Shown here in pieces: positions 1 to 7,618 of a stretch of DNA of 50,109 nt. A program made the position numbers and the translations under genes. Each line of letters opens with the position of its first letter. Position 1 is the first letter of the stretch. The notes under the pieces are model-generated. The model ran no database searches. It was not told where the DNA came from and was given only the letters and a program-made list of their open reading frames with translations. The stretch comes from Enterobacteriaceae bacterium UBA2655 (GTDB lineage: Bacteria > Pseudomonadota > Gammaproteobacteria > Enterobacterales > Enterobacteriaceae). The stretch covers positions 30,167 to 80,275 of the forward strand of contig DENB01000053.1 of assembly GCA_002359495.1 (NCBI GenBank). The letters are read 5' to 3'.

Positions 1-45
1 GCTAACCAGCGTCTGGACAACCAGGCTCACTCTTACCGTAAGTAA
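1..45 (+). CDS. lpp: Major outer membrane lipoprotein Lpp (Braun lipoprotein), C-terminal end only
   Basis: Only the last 14 codons and the stop are inside the window. They read ANQRLDNQAHSYRK, the typical end of Braun's lipoprotein, with the terminal Tyr-Arg-Lys whose lysine is cross-linked to peptidoglycan diaminopimelate. A strong terminator follows at once. The next gene, on the other strand, is the L,D-transpeptidase ldtE, which is the normal enterobacterial neighbour of lpp. The identification rests on this short tail plus synteny. Confidence 0.88.
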   Translation, partial: ANQRLDNQAHSYRK

Positions 46-60
46 GAGTTCTGGTAATGA

Positions 61-89
61 AAATGGCGCCTTCTGGCGCCATTTTTTTG
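61..89. terminator. Bidirectional intrinsic terminator between lpp and ldtE
   Basis: TGGCGCC (65-71) pairs with GGCGCCA (76-82) around a TTCT loop. A run of T follows on the plus strand and AAAA precedes the stem, so the hairpin can stop transcripts of lpp from one side and ldtE from the other. Confidence 0.9.
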
Positions 90-123
90 CCTCTGCGCTG
101 TAGCCTTCCCTGGCGCTGTCGCA

Positions 124-1143
124 TTACGGCCCTGCCGCTTCCCCCGTCGTCTGACCGAGCGTTATCTGGCCCTGCGGTTCCTGCATCACCGCCGGCAATG
201 GCGTATCGGCGTTTACCGGCTCTCCGCTGCTTACCAACACCGGCATGCCTGAACGACGCTCCAGCGCCGCCTTAATCAGCGCCGTATCGCTCTTATTGTT
301 ATTAAGGAACTGCTTCAACCCTTTGTCGAGGGTAATCGGCATGGTTTGCGGATCGTCTTTCTCGCTGTGGGAAAGCGGCTGATGAACCTCGACATAGCGT
401 TTACCGTCCGGCTCAATAGCATACTTCACCGGCTGATTGATCACCTGAACCCGTGTTCCCTTCGGCACGCTGTTAAACAACGCCTCGATATCTTTCGGAC
501 GTAAGCGGATACAGCCCGAGCTGACGCGCATCCCGATGCCGAAGTCGGCATTGGTGCCGTGGATCAGATACTGGCCCGTGCCGCGCGCCAGACGCAGCGC
601 AAACAGCCCCATCGGGTTATCCGGCCCCGCAGGCACCACGGCAGGCAGCGTGATGCCGTCCTTCGCGTAACGCTTGCGGATATTAACGGTGGGCGTCCAG
701 GTAGGGTTAGGAATTTTCTGACGGATGCTGGTGACCATAGTAGGCGTCGCCGCGCCCTGCTGACCGATGCCGATCGGGTAGACGATAACCTTGTTCTCCC
801 CTTTCGGATAATAGTAAAGCCGCAGCTCCGCCAGATTGACCACGATGCCTTCATGCGGCGTATCCGGCAGCAGCATCTGATGCGGGATGGTCAGCTGACT
901 GCCCGCCTTCGGCAGCCAGGGATCGACGCCGGGATTCGCTTCCAGCATGCCCAGCAGGCCGATTTTATATTTCGCCGCAATCGCTTCCAGCGGCCGGTTG
1001 TCGTTGGGCACAAGGATGAGGGTGTTCTCGCCGATTAAACGGCTGTTCTCTGGCGGTAAGGGATACTCCGTAGCAAGCGCAGGTGCAGAAAGTCCTGAGA
1101 TGGACAGCAGCAATGCACCGGCCAAACGTAAGGCTGGTCTCAT
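124..1143 (-). CDS. ldtE: L,D-transpeptidase LdtE (YnhG), YkuD family
   Basis: The product is a 339-residue periplasmic L,D-transpeptidase. In E. coli, LdtE forms 3-3 (DAP-DAP) cross-links in peptidoglycan. The sequence shows a signal peptide (residues 1-24, ending ALA), a LysM-like segment (about 40-90), and a YkuD catalytic domain (about 97-235). The catalytic motif is SSGCIRL with Cys211, and the supporting His195 lies in IHGT. A Pro-rich tail follows. Its position between lpp and sufE is the E. coli arrangement, and the length is close to the 334 residues there. The paralogue LdtD is much larger, and the Lpp-attaching LdtA/B/C are encoded elsewhere, so the assignment to LdtE rests on synteny and overall likeness. 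Confidence 0.9.
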   Translation of the reverse strand: MRPALRLAGALLLSISGLSAPALATEYPLPPENSRLIGENTLILVPNDNRPLEAIAAKYKIGLLGMLEANPGVDPWLPKAGSQLTIPHQMLLPDTPHEGIVVNLAELRLYYYPKGENKVIVYPIGIGQQGAATPTMVTSIRQKIPNPTWTPTVNIRKRYAKDGITLPAVVPAGPDNPMGLFALRLARGTGQYLIHGTNADFGIGMRVSSGCIRLRPKDIEALFNSVPKGTRVQVINQPVKYAIEPDGKRYVEVHQPLSHSEKDDPQTMPITLDKGLKQFLNNNKSDTALIKAALERRSGMPVLVSSGEPVNADTPLPAVMQEPQGQITLGQTTGEAAGP

Positions 1144-1167
1144 GCGAGTTTCTCTTTGTGGGAAAAA

Positions 1168-1198
1168 GGACAGACACCTCGTTAGCGCAACGAGGTGT
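1168..1198 (-). terminator. Probable terminator of the suf operon
   Basis: ACACCTCGTT (1174-1183) pairs perfectly with AACGAGGTGT (1189-1198) just after the sufE stop. Read on the minus strand, the stem is followed by CTGTCC and then a T run, so the U tract is slightly displaced from the stem. The element also lies in front of ldtE, which must then have its own promoter or be reached by read-through. Confidence 0.65.
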
Positions 1199-1213
1199 GT
1201 CGGGAAGTGTAGC

Positions 1214-1630
1214 TTAGCTGAGCGCCTGAGCGTTAACGCGAATGGCGCGGATCATCGCTTCCAGCCCCTGCGAACGCGAGGGCGTGAGGTGTTGCGTAAG
1301 AGCAAGTTGTTCGAACCAGTGACGGACATCCAGCGCGACGATTTCCTGCGCCGTCAGGCCCTGATAGAGGCAAAACACCACCGCAATCAGTCCTTTAACG
1401 ATAGCGGCGTCGCTGTCGCCCTGGAAGGCGATAGTCTGGTCGGGCTGGGGATGCATGGTGATCCAAACCTGACTCTGACAACCTGAAATCGCATTCTCGG
1501 GCTGATACAAGCTTTCAGACGATTCTGGAAGCTTGTCGCCCAGTTCGATGATGTACAGATACTTCTCTTCCCAGTTTGCGCAACGATTGAAGTTACGAAC
1601 CAGCTTCTCTTTATCTGGCAGATTTGCCAT
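1214..1630 (-). CDS. sufE: Cysteine desulfuration protein SufE
   Basis: SufE (138 aa) accepts the persulfide sulfur from SufS and passes it to the SufBCD scaffold in stress-responsive Fe-S cluster assembly. The sulfur-accepting cysteine is Cys51 in the motif SGCQSQVW, at the same position as in E. coli. The start at MANLPDKEK is chosen because a GGGAGG ribosome site lies about 7 bases upstream and the length then equals that of E. coli SufE; an in-frame start ten codons further up lacks both. It is the last gene of sufABCDSE, 22 bases after sufS. Confidence 0.97.
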   Translation of the reverse strand: MANLPDKEKLVRNFNRCANWEEKYLYIIELGDKLPESSESLYQPENAISGCQSQVWITMHPQPDQTIAFQGDSDAAIVKGLIAVVFCLYQGLTAQEIVALDVRHWFEQLALTQHLTPSRSQGLEAMIRAIRVNAQALS

Positions 1631-1652
1631 CGGGTCCTCCCTTATTGCCTGC

Positions 1653-2876
1653 TCAACCACCCAGCAGGCGATGAATACGCGTCAGGCCGGCAGCCAGACG
1701 ATCGGCCTCTTCTTCGCTATTATAAAACGCAAAGGAGGCGCGGCACATCGCCGGCACGGCATAATGACGCATCAGAGGCATGGCGCAATGGTGGCCGGTA
1801 CGAATGGCGATGCCATACTGATCCAGGAAGCTTCCCACATCGTAAGCGTGATGTTTGCCCAGGTTAAAGGCGATAACGCCGGTGCGCGCCTGCGGTCCGT
1901 AGATAATCAGATCCGGCACGGAAGCGAGCTTATCCAGCGCATAGCGCATCAGCATATCTTCACGCTGATGGATGGTATCCAGGCCCAGCGCGTTGACATA
2001 GGCCAGCGCAGCGCCCAGACCGATAATGCTGCCGGTATTCGGCGTGCCCGCTTCAAAGCGCCAGGGCGCTTTGCCGAAGGTGGTGCCGGTTGGTAGCGAG
2101 ACCATATCGATCATCGAGCCTCCCCCTTCCCAGGGCGGCATCACATCCAGCAGCGCCTTGCGGCCGTACAGTACGCCGATGCCGGTAGGACCATACAGCT
2201 TATGCCCGGAAAAAACATAGAAGTCGCAGTCGATATCCTGCACGTCCACTTTCTGATGCATCACCGCCTGCGCGCCGTCAATCAGCGTCACGACGCCGGC
2301 CGCTTTCGCCTGCGCGACGATCGCTTTAACAGGGTTGACGGTGCCGAGCACGTTGGAGACGTGCGTCACCGCCAGCAGTCGGGTACGGCTGTCGATCAGC
2401 GTGGACAACTGGTCCAGCGCCAGCTCGCCATTTTCGGTCAGCTCCAGCACGCGAACGGACGCGCCGGTGCGCTCCGCCACCATCTGCCACGGCACGATGT
2501 TGGCATGGTGCTCCATCGCCGTGATGATGATGTTGTCGCCCGGCTGAAGCTGACTGCCGCCCCAACTGCTGGCGACCAGATTAATGCCTTCGGTGGTGCC
2601 CTTTACAAACACGATCTCTTCCGGCGACGCCGCATTGAGAAAACGCGCCGCCTGATGGCGCACGTTTTCCATATCGGTCGTCGCCTGGGCGCTCAACGTA
2701 TGAATGCCACGGTGCACGGCCGCATAGCCGTGCTGATAAAAGTGACTTTCCGCATTGATCACCGCCAGCGGACGCTGCGCGCTGGCCGCGCTGTCAAGGT
2801 AGGCCAGCGGATGTCCGTTGACCTCGCGCTTCAGGATCGGAAAATCCGCCCTGACGCGCTCGAGATCGAAATTCAT
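1653..2876 (-). CDS. sufS: Cysteine desulfurase SufS (group II, PLP-dependent)
   Basis: SufS (407 aa) removes sulfur from L-cysteine as an enzyme-bound persulfide, giving alanine; SufE stimulates it. The class V aminotransferase fold is evident. The PLP lysine lies in [10 protein letters not shown] (about residue 226), the catalytic cysteine in RTGHHCAMP (about residue 364), and the cofactor-side histidine in [10 protein letters not shown]. The start overlaps the sufD stop by four bases (ATGA), which indicates translational coupling. Length and register match E. coli SufS. Confidence 0.97.
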   Translation of the reverse strand: MNFDLERVRADFPILKREVNGHPLAYLDSAASAQRPLAVINAESHFYQHGYAAVHRGIHTLSAQATTDMENVRHQAARFLNAASPEEIVFVKGTTEGINLVASSWGGSQLQPGDNIIITAMEHHANIVPWQMVAERTGASVRVLELTENGELALDQLSTLIDSRTRLLAVTHVSNVLGTVNPVKAIVAQAKAAGVVTLIDGAQAVMHQKVDVQDIDCDFYVFSGHKLYGPTGIGVLYGRKALLDVMPPWEGGGSMIDMVSLPTGTTFGKAPWRFEAGTPNTGSIIGLGAALAYVNALGLDTIHQREDMLMRYALDKLASVPDLIIYGPQARTGVIAFNLGKHHAYDVGSFLDQYGIAIRTGHHCAMPLMRHYAVPAMCRASFAFYNSEEEADRLAAGLTRIHRLLGG

Positions 2877-4150
2877 GATTCGCCTCCGGGGAAACGCAGA
2901 GCGATACGATCCAGCACTGCCTGGCGCAGAATCTTATCTTCCAGCGATTCCGTCAGTTCAGCCGCAAAAGCATGAATAATCATGCGCTGCGCCGATGCTT
3001 CATCAATACCGCGTGCGCGCAGATAGAACATCTGCTCGTCGTCGATACGGCCGATAGTGGCGCCATGGCTGCACTTGACGTCGTCGGCGTAGATCTCAAG
3101 CTGCGGCTTGGTATCCACTTCCGCCAGACGGCCCAGCAACAGGTTGTTGTTGGTCATCTGTCCGTCAGTTTTCAGCGCGTGCTGCGCCACGGTGATCTTA
3201 CCGTTAAACACCGCGCGCCCTTTGTCGCGTACGATGGTTTTATGCAGCTGACGGCTCAGGCAGTGGCCTTTGTTATGCTCAAGGTAGCTGCGCGTATCGC
3301 ACACTTCCTGATCCACCGGCAGCGCCAGGCTGTTGATGGCGAGATTGCTGTTTTCGCCGTTCAGCTGCGCGCTGGTGTTGTGGCGCGTCAGACCCGCGCC
3401 CAGCAGGAAGCTGGTGGTGGAAACCTGCGCGTCGCGGCCGATGACCACGTCGTTATGGGCGAAGTGGTAGCTTTGCGCGTTTTCAAACGCCAGCTTGGAG
3501 TGCGTCAGACGCGCATTATCCGCCACGCTCATGGTCAGACGCGCGCCGGTAAAGTGCGCCGCATCGTTCAGGCTGACGTAATGTTCGATCACCTGTGCTT
3601 CGGCGCTCTCTTCCAGCTGCAGATGGTGACGATGATGCACCGTGTTCATGCCATCGTTCTGCCCGCTGATAATGTGCAGCAGATAGAGCGGACGCGTCGC
3701 CGCTTTGCCGCGCGCCAGGCGAATGGCGGTCGCCTCTTCCGCCAGGCTTTCCGTCAGGTGCAGGAACACTTCCGGCTGCACCGGCGCAGGCAGCGGACGG
3801 CGCTCTGAGGCCTGCGCGTGCTGGATCTCGAACAGGTCATATTCGCGCGAGCTCAGCGCGGACTGGAAGTGACCGTCGACATAGACCAGGCGGACGGCGT
3901 CGATCGGCAGCGCCAGCGCGCTGACCTGCTCGTCGCTGAGATTCTGCGGCTGCGGCAGAAAGAACTGCTGCGCCAGCAGGCCATCCAGCGGCGTGTATTT
4001 CCAGTTCTCATGCTTACGCGTCGGCAGGCCGAGACGCATCAGCTGCTGCCAGTGCTGCTGAGCCTGCAGCGAACGTACGTCGCCGCGCGATTCAAACAGA
4101 TGGTGCCACTGTTGCAGGGCGTTATCACTCTTCGTCGGTAAGCCAGCCAT
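2873..4150 (-). CDS. sufD: Fe-S cluster assembly scaffold subunit SufD
   Basis: SufD (425 aa) is the SufB paralogue that completes the SufBC2D scaffold and is needed for iron acquisition. The C-terminal half has the beta-helix core typical of the SufB/SufD family, including the motif [15 protein letters not shown], whose histidine corresponds to the cluster-site histidine proposed for E. coli SufD. The gene overlaps sufC by 26 bases upstream and sufS by four bases downstream. The N-terminal helical part is variable, as is usual in the family. Confidence 0.96.
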   Translation of the reverse strand: MAGLPTKSDNALQQWHHLFESRGDVRSLQAQQHWQQLMRLGLPTRKHENWKYTPLDGLLAQQFFLPQPQNLSDEQVSALALPIDAVRLVYVDGHFQSALSSREYDLFEIQHAQASERRPLPAPVQPEVFLHLTESLAEEATAIRLARGKAATRPLYLLHIISGQNDGMNTVHHRHHLQLEESAEAQVIEHYVSLNDAAHFTGARLTMSVADNARLTHSKLAFENAQSYHFAHNDVVIGRDAQVSTTSFLLGAGLTRHNTSAQLNGENSNLAINSLALPVDQEVCDTRSYLEHNKGHCLSRQLHKTIVRDKGRAVFNGKITVAQHALKTDGQMTNNNLLLGRLAEVDTKPQLEIYADDVKCSHGATIGRIDDEQMFYLRARGIDEASAQRMIIHAFAAELTESLEDKILRQAVLDRIALRFPGGES

Positions 4151-4871
4151 AGCCTTGCTCCTCCAGCTGTTTCACCAGCGTAAAGTCGCCGGATTTGACG
4201 ATTTTGCCCTGAGAAAGTACATGCACGTAATCCGGTTTGATGTAGTCCAGAATACGCTGATAGTGGGTCACGATAATAAAGGCGCGTTTGCCGTCGCGCA
4301 GGCTGTTGACGCCGTTAGCGACGATTTTCAGCGCATCGATATCCAGACCGGAGTCGGTCTCGTCCAGAATGCAGAGTTCCGGCTCCAGCGCGGCCATCTG
4401 CAGAATGTCGTTGCGTTTTTTCTCGCCGCCGGAGAAGCCGACGTTAACGGAACGGGTCAGCAGATCTTCCGGCATTTTCAGCAGATGAATTTTCTCTTCG
4501 ATGAAATCCTGAAAATCGAAGCGATCCAGTTCGCCCTGCTCGCGATATTTGCGCACGGCGTTGACCGCGGTTTGCAGGAAAAACTGGTTGCTGACGCCCG
4601 GGATCTCGACCGGATACTGAAACGCCATGAAGATGCCTTCGCCCGCGCGCTCTTCCGGCGACAGCTCAAGCAGATCTTTGCCTTTGAACTCAACGGAGCC
4701 GCCGGTAATTTCATAATCTTCACGGCCAGCCAGCGTTGCCGAAAGCGTACTTTTGCCCGATCCGTTCGGACCCATGATCGCATGCACTTCGCCCGGCTTC
4801 ACTTCAAGGTTCAGCCCGCGCAAAATCGCTTTGTCTTCAACGCTAACCTGTAAATCTTTAATGCTTAACAT
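4125..4871 (-). CDS. sufC: Fe-S assembly ATPase SufC
   Basis: SufC (248 aa) is the ABC-type ATPase of the SufBC2D complex; it drives conformational change for cluster building and has no transport role. Visible motifs are Walker A GPNGSGKST (34-42), the signature region FSGGEKKRND, and Walker B LCILDETDSGLD. Length matches the family. It lies 44 bases after sufB and overlaps the start of sufD by 26 bases. Confidence 0.97.
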   Translation of the reverse strand: MLSIKDLQVSVEDKAILRGLNLEVKPGEVHAIMGPNGSGKSTLSATLAGREDYEITGGSVEFKGKDLLELSPEERAGEGIFMAFQYPVEIPGVSNQFFLQTAVNAVRKYREQGELDRFDFQDFIEEKIHLLKMPEDLLTRSVNVGFSGGEKKRNDILQMAALEPELCILDETDSGLDIDALKIVANGVNSLRDGKRAFIIVTHYQRILDYIKPDYVHVLSQGKIVKSGDFTLVKQLEEQGYGWLTDEE

Positions 4872-4915
4872 ACTTTTTCCTTCACATTGCGGTACGGCAA
4901 CGCGTCTGAGGGCCG

Positions 4916-6409
4916 TCAGCCCACGCTGTGTTCAAGGCTGATCGCCAACAATTTTTGTGCTTCCACTGCGAACTCCAGCGGCAGCTCAGAGAAAACGTCT
5001 TTACAGAAGCCGTTCACAATCATGGAAATCGCATCTTCTTCGCTGATCCCGCGCTGCAGGCAGTAGAAGAGCTGGTCTTCGCCGATACGCGAGGTGGTCG
5101 CTTCATGCTCCAGCTGCGCGGTGTTGTTGCGCGTCTCAACGTACGGGAAGGTATGCGCACCGCACTCTGCGCCGATCAGCATCGAGTCGCACTGGGTAAA
5201 ATTGCGCGCATTGGTCGCGGTCGGCATGATTTTTACCAGGCCGCGATAGGTGTTCTGGCTTTTACCCGCCGAAATCCCTTTCGAGATAATGGTGGATTTG
5301 GTGTTTTTACCAATATGGATCATCTTGGTGCCGGTATCGGCCTGCTGACGACCGCTGGTCAACGCGACGGAGTAGAACTCGCCGATGGAGTTATCACCGC
5401 GCAGGATGCAGCTCGGGTATTTCCAGGTGATGGCGGAGCCGGTCTCGGACTGCGTCCAGGACATTTTGCTGCAGTCGCCTTCACACAGCGCGCGCTTGGT
5501 AACGAAGTTCAGAATGCCGCCCTCGCCCTCGCCGCCCGGGAACCAGTTCTGCACCGTCGAGTATTTCACTTCGGCGTTTTTGTGGATGATCACTTCCACG
5601 ACCGCCGCGTGCAGCTGATAGCTGTCGCGCACCGGCGCCGAGCAGCCTTCGATGTAGCTGACGTAGCTGTCTTCGTCCGCGATCAGGATGGTGCGCTCGA
5701 ACTGACCCGTCTTCGCCGCATTGATACGGAAATAGGTAGAAAGCTCCATCGGGCAACGCACCCCTTTCGGGATGTAGACGAAGGTGCCGTCTGACGCCAC
5801 CGCGGAGTTCAGTGCGGCGAAGAAGTTATCGTTATGCGGCACGACGGTACCGAGATACTTCTGCACCAGCTCAGGATGATCGTGGATAGCCTCGCCGAAC
5901 GAGCAGAAAATGATGCCCTGCTCCGCCAGTTTTTCACGATAGGTGGTCGACACGGAGACGGAGTCGAAAATGGCGTCGACCGCCACCTCTTTGCCCTCGC
6001 GTACCGGCACGCCCAGCTGATTAAAAGCGTTTTCCACTTCCTGCGTCAGGTAGTTGCTCGCCGGCTCGCTGCCGGAAGCCTGCGTGGCGCCCGGCTCGGA
6101 AGCGCAGGTGTCGTCGCAGTTGCCGCAGGAAGGCGCGGAGTAGTAGCTGTAGTCCTGATAATCCAGCTTCTCGTAGTGCGCCTTCAACCAGTGCGGCTCT
6201 TCCATCTCCAGCCACGCATGATAGGCCTTAAGACGAAACGCCAGCATCCACTCCGGCTCGTTGCGTTTTGCCGAAATGGCGCGTACAACCTCTTCGCTGA
6301 TGCCGTGCGCCAGCTCATCGGTTTTCAGTTGGGTAAAGAAGCCCTCTTTATAATTGAGCTTACCGTCCCACATTTGTACATCGTCAGATGCTTCGCTGTG
6401 TCGTGACAT
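4916..6409 (-). CDS. sufB: Fe-S cluster assembly scaffold SufB
   Basis: SufB (497 aa; 495 in E. coli) is the scaffold on which the nascent cluster forms together with SufD. The N-terminal CGNCDDTC segment and the beta-helix core with [13 protein letters not shown] are present; the cysteine in that last motif corresponds to the essential one in E. coli (Cys405). A second cysteine nine residues later in E. coli (YVECR) is Thr here. Only seven bases separate the gene from sufA, and the ribosome site is weak, so coupling to sufA is likely. Confidence 0.97.
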   Translation of the reverse strand: MSRHSEASDDVQMWDGKLNYKEGFFTQLKTDELAHGISEEVVRAISAKRNEPEWMLAFRLKAYHAWLEMEEPHWLKAHYEKLDYQDYSYYSAPSCGNCDDTCASEPGATQASGSEPASNYLTQEVENAFNQLGVPVREGKEVAVDAIFDSVSVSTTYREKLAEQGIIFCSFGEAIHDHPELVQKYLGTVVPHNDNFFAALNSAVASDGTFVYIPKGVRCPMELSTYFRINAAKTGQFERTILIADEDSYVSYIEGCSAPVRDSYQLHAAVVEVIIHKNAEVKYSTVQNWFPGGEGEGGILNFVTKRALCEGDCSKMSWTQSETGSAITWKYPSCILRGDNSIGEFYSVALTSGRQQADTGTKMIHIGKNTKSTIISKGISAGKSQNTYRGLVKIMPTATNARNFTQCDSMLIGAECGAHTFPYVETRNNTAQLEHEATTSRIGEDQLFYCLQRGISEEDAISMIVNGFCKDVFSELPLEFAVEAQKLLAISLEHSVG

Positions 6410-6416
6410 ATTTCAC

Positions 6417-6791
6417 TTACTCGACGCCAAAGCTTTCACCGCACCCGCAGGCGTGCTGAGCTTTAGGGTTATTGAATTTAAAAATCTGGTTCAGGCCTTC
6501 GCGGACGAAATCCACTTCGGTGCCGTCGACAAACGGCATAGCCTGGAGCGGCACAAACAGGGTTGCGCCATGCTGCGTGAACCGCAGGTCGTCATCAGCC
6601 GGTTTTTTCACCAGGTCCATAACGTAACCGAAACCCGCGCAGCCGGACTGTTTCACGCCCAGGCGCAGGCCTTTAACTTCAGGATCCTGCGACGCCAGGC
6701 TTTGAATCTGCTTGGCGGCGGTTTCGGTCAGGGTCAGCCCTTTCCAGACGAACTCATCGGGTGAAAAGGTGGCTGGATTAACAGATGCCAT
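6417..6791 (-). CDS. sufA: A-type Fe-S carrier SufA
   Basis: SufA (124 aa) is an A-type carrier that accepts clusters from SufBCD and delivers them to apoproteins. The three conserved cysteines are Cys51 (SGCAGFGY) and Cys115/Cys117 (HACGCGESF). It is the first gene of the operon. A GAGG ribosome site precedes the ATG, and the control region upstream holds a Fur-like palindrome and an IscR-like site, in line with the known Fur and IscR control of E. coli suf. Confidence 0.96.
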   Translation of the reverse strand: MASVNPATFSPDEFVWKGLTLTETAAKQIQSLASQDPEVKGLRLGVKQSGCAGFGYVMDLVKKPADDDLRFTQHGATLFVPLQAMPFVDGTEVDFVREGLNQIFKFNNPKAQHACGCGESFGVE

Positions 6792-6838
6792 ATTGATACC
6801 TCATAAGTCTGGGCCTTTTCAGGCTATCCCCCTATGGT

Positions 6839-6857
6839 AGTGATATCGGGTATCACT
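6839..6857 (-). promoter_or_regulatory. Palindromic operator in the suf promoter, Fur-like
   Basis: AGTGATATCGGGTATCACT has perfect 7-base arms and a 5-base centre. The inner TGATATCGGGTATCA agrees with the Fur 7-1-7 consensus (TGATAATnATTATCA) at the outer five bases of each half. It sits between a possible -35 (TTGAAG on the minus strand, 6862-6857) and a possible -10 (TACCAT), 48-66 bases before the sufA ATG. E. coli suf is known to be Fur-repressed; which factor binds here is inference. Confidence 0.5.
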
Positions 6858-6882
6858 TCAACCTCTTGTTTTGCAGGGATAT
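6857..6882 (-). promoter_or_regulatory. Possible IscR type-2-like site upstream of sufA
   Basis: On the minus strand the half-sites ATATCCCT and GGTTGAA are spaced as in the IscR type-2 consensus, but the middle of the motif does not match well (about 18 of 26 positions by eye). E. coli suf is activated by apo-IscR from a type-2 site next to the -35 element, which is the position seen here. This is a weak call. Confidence 0.3.
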
Positions 6883-7119
6883 TCATCTTGTGCCGTTTTT
6901 GATTGCTGCTTTATTAAGCATAGACCCTTCACCCGGCTTTGCGGACGCAGAAAATGAAGGGCGGTCAATCATGTAACTCATTGAATTTCCGCAAAAAAAA
7001 TTTGCGCCGTTTTTGTGAACCGGCACGCAGATAGGGTACGCTATTCTGTGATGTAAAGAGAATGTTATTACCAATTTTATTGACAGGCTAAGTAAATCGA
7101 TAAAATTCCTACTTAACAA

Positions 7120-7147
7120 TTGCATTCTTGACGCGGCTGAATATGAT
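7120..7147 (+). promoter_or_regulatory. Promoter of the Fur-box gene
   Basis: TTGCAT (7120-7125) and TATGAT (7142-7147) are spaced by 16 bases. An alternative -35, TTGACG (7128-7133), is spaced 17 bases from AATTAT. In both readings the Fur operator covers the -10 region. Confidence 0.55.
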
Positions 7148-7158
7148 AATAATTATCA
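7144..7158. promoter_or_regulatory. Perfect Fur operator
   Basis: TGATAATAATTATCA matches the 7-1-7 Fur consensus TGATAATnATTATCA at every position. It overlaps the -10 of the promoter for the gene starting at 7180, so repression by Fe-Fur is expected. It lies 353 bases from the sufA start and probably does not act on suf. Confidence 0.88.
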
Positions 7159-7179
7159 TTACATGCCTGAGGTGGCTTC

Positions 7180-7584
7180 ATGACGCTGAGTGTCTCGGCC
7201 TGGTTGCAACATAAAATTGACGAATATAAGTTCTCGGTGCGCGATATTACCGTCGACTTTTATATGGCGCAGGCAAAACTGAATCGTACCGATTGTACCA
7301 TTGATCACCTGTGCAAGTTTAATGACACCTGCCTCGATATGGCAGAAATATGCCAGCTCAACGGCGACGACCAGAGTTATTTGCACGCGCTGGGCAAGCT
7401 TCATCACCGGCTTGTGCAGGAAATGGGCAACAGCGAACGCGATCGGTTATTCCGCATACAAGCTTATCAGCTGGCGCGCCTTTCACTTACCCGCCTGTGC
7501 CATCAGCTGGCGTTAAGCGGCGAATGGGACAAAGCGACTCAGCTGCAAAGCGATTTCGTCCGGCACGCGGGCTGGATATTCTAA
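7180..7584 (+). CDS. Uncharacterised 134-residue protein behind a Fur operator
   Basis: I do not recognise this family. The 134 residues look soluble and largely helical; there is no signal peptide or membrane segment. Five cysteines occur, four of them regularly spaced (Cys39, 45, 51, 58; intervals 6, 6, 7), plus Cys107, with several histidines (43, 69, 75, 76, 108, 129). A GAGGTG ribosome site lies 6 bases before the ATG. The perfect Fur operator and the divergent suf operon suggest expression under iron starvation. The gene converges on ydiJ with a gap of 34 bases. Coding is supported by the ribosome site, the operator and a protein-like composition. A metal- or Fe-S-related role is only inference. 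Confidence 0.75.
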   Translation: MTLSVSAWLQHKIDEYKFSVRDITVDFYMAQAKLNRTDCTIDHLCKFNDTCLDMAEICQLNGDDQSYLHALGKLHHRLVQEMGNSERDRLFRIQAYQLARLSLTRLCHQLALSGEWDKATQLQSDFVRHAGWIF

Positions 7585-7618
7585 TCCAGCCGCGCGGCCG
7601 CGTCGCACTAAATTCGCC

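Larger units (their letters stand above)
6792..7179. promoter_or_regulatory. Divergent control region between sufA and the unknown gene at 7180
   Basis: These 388 bases are AT-rich, hold no credible gene, and contain two iron-type operator candidates listed separately: 6839-6857 for suf and 7144-7158 for the plus-strand gene. E. coli has the small RNA RydB and the short gene ydiH in this interval. I could not recognise either by eye. A run of eight A flanked by CGC and TTTGCG (about 6989-7006) is the only other structure I noticed. Confidence 0.6.

Noticed and set aside
6989..7006. CGCAAA-A-TTTGCG hairpin as a small RNA terminator (RydB candidate)
   Set aside because: The A run is inside the loop instead of a T run after the stem, and I could not match RydB.
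6883..7125. 80-codon minus-strand frame in the suf upstream region
   Set aside because: No ribosome site, odd composition, and it covers the operator region; not a credible gene.
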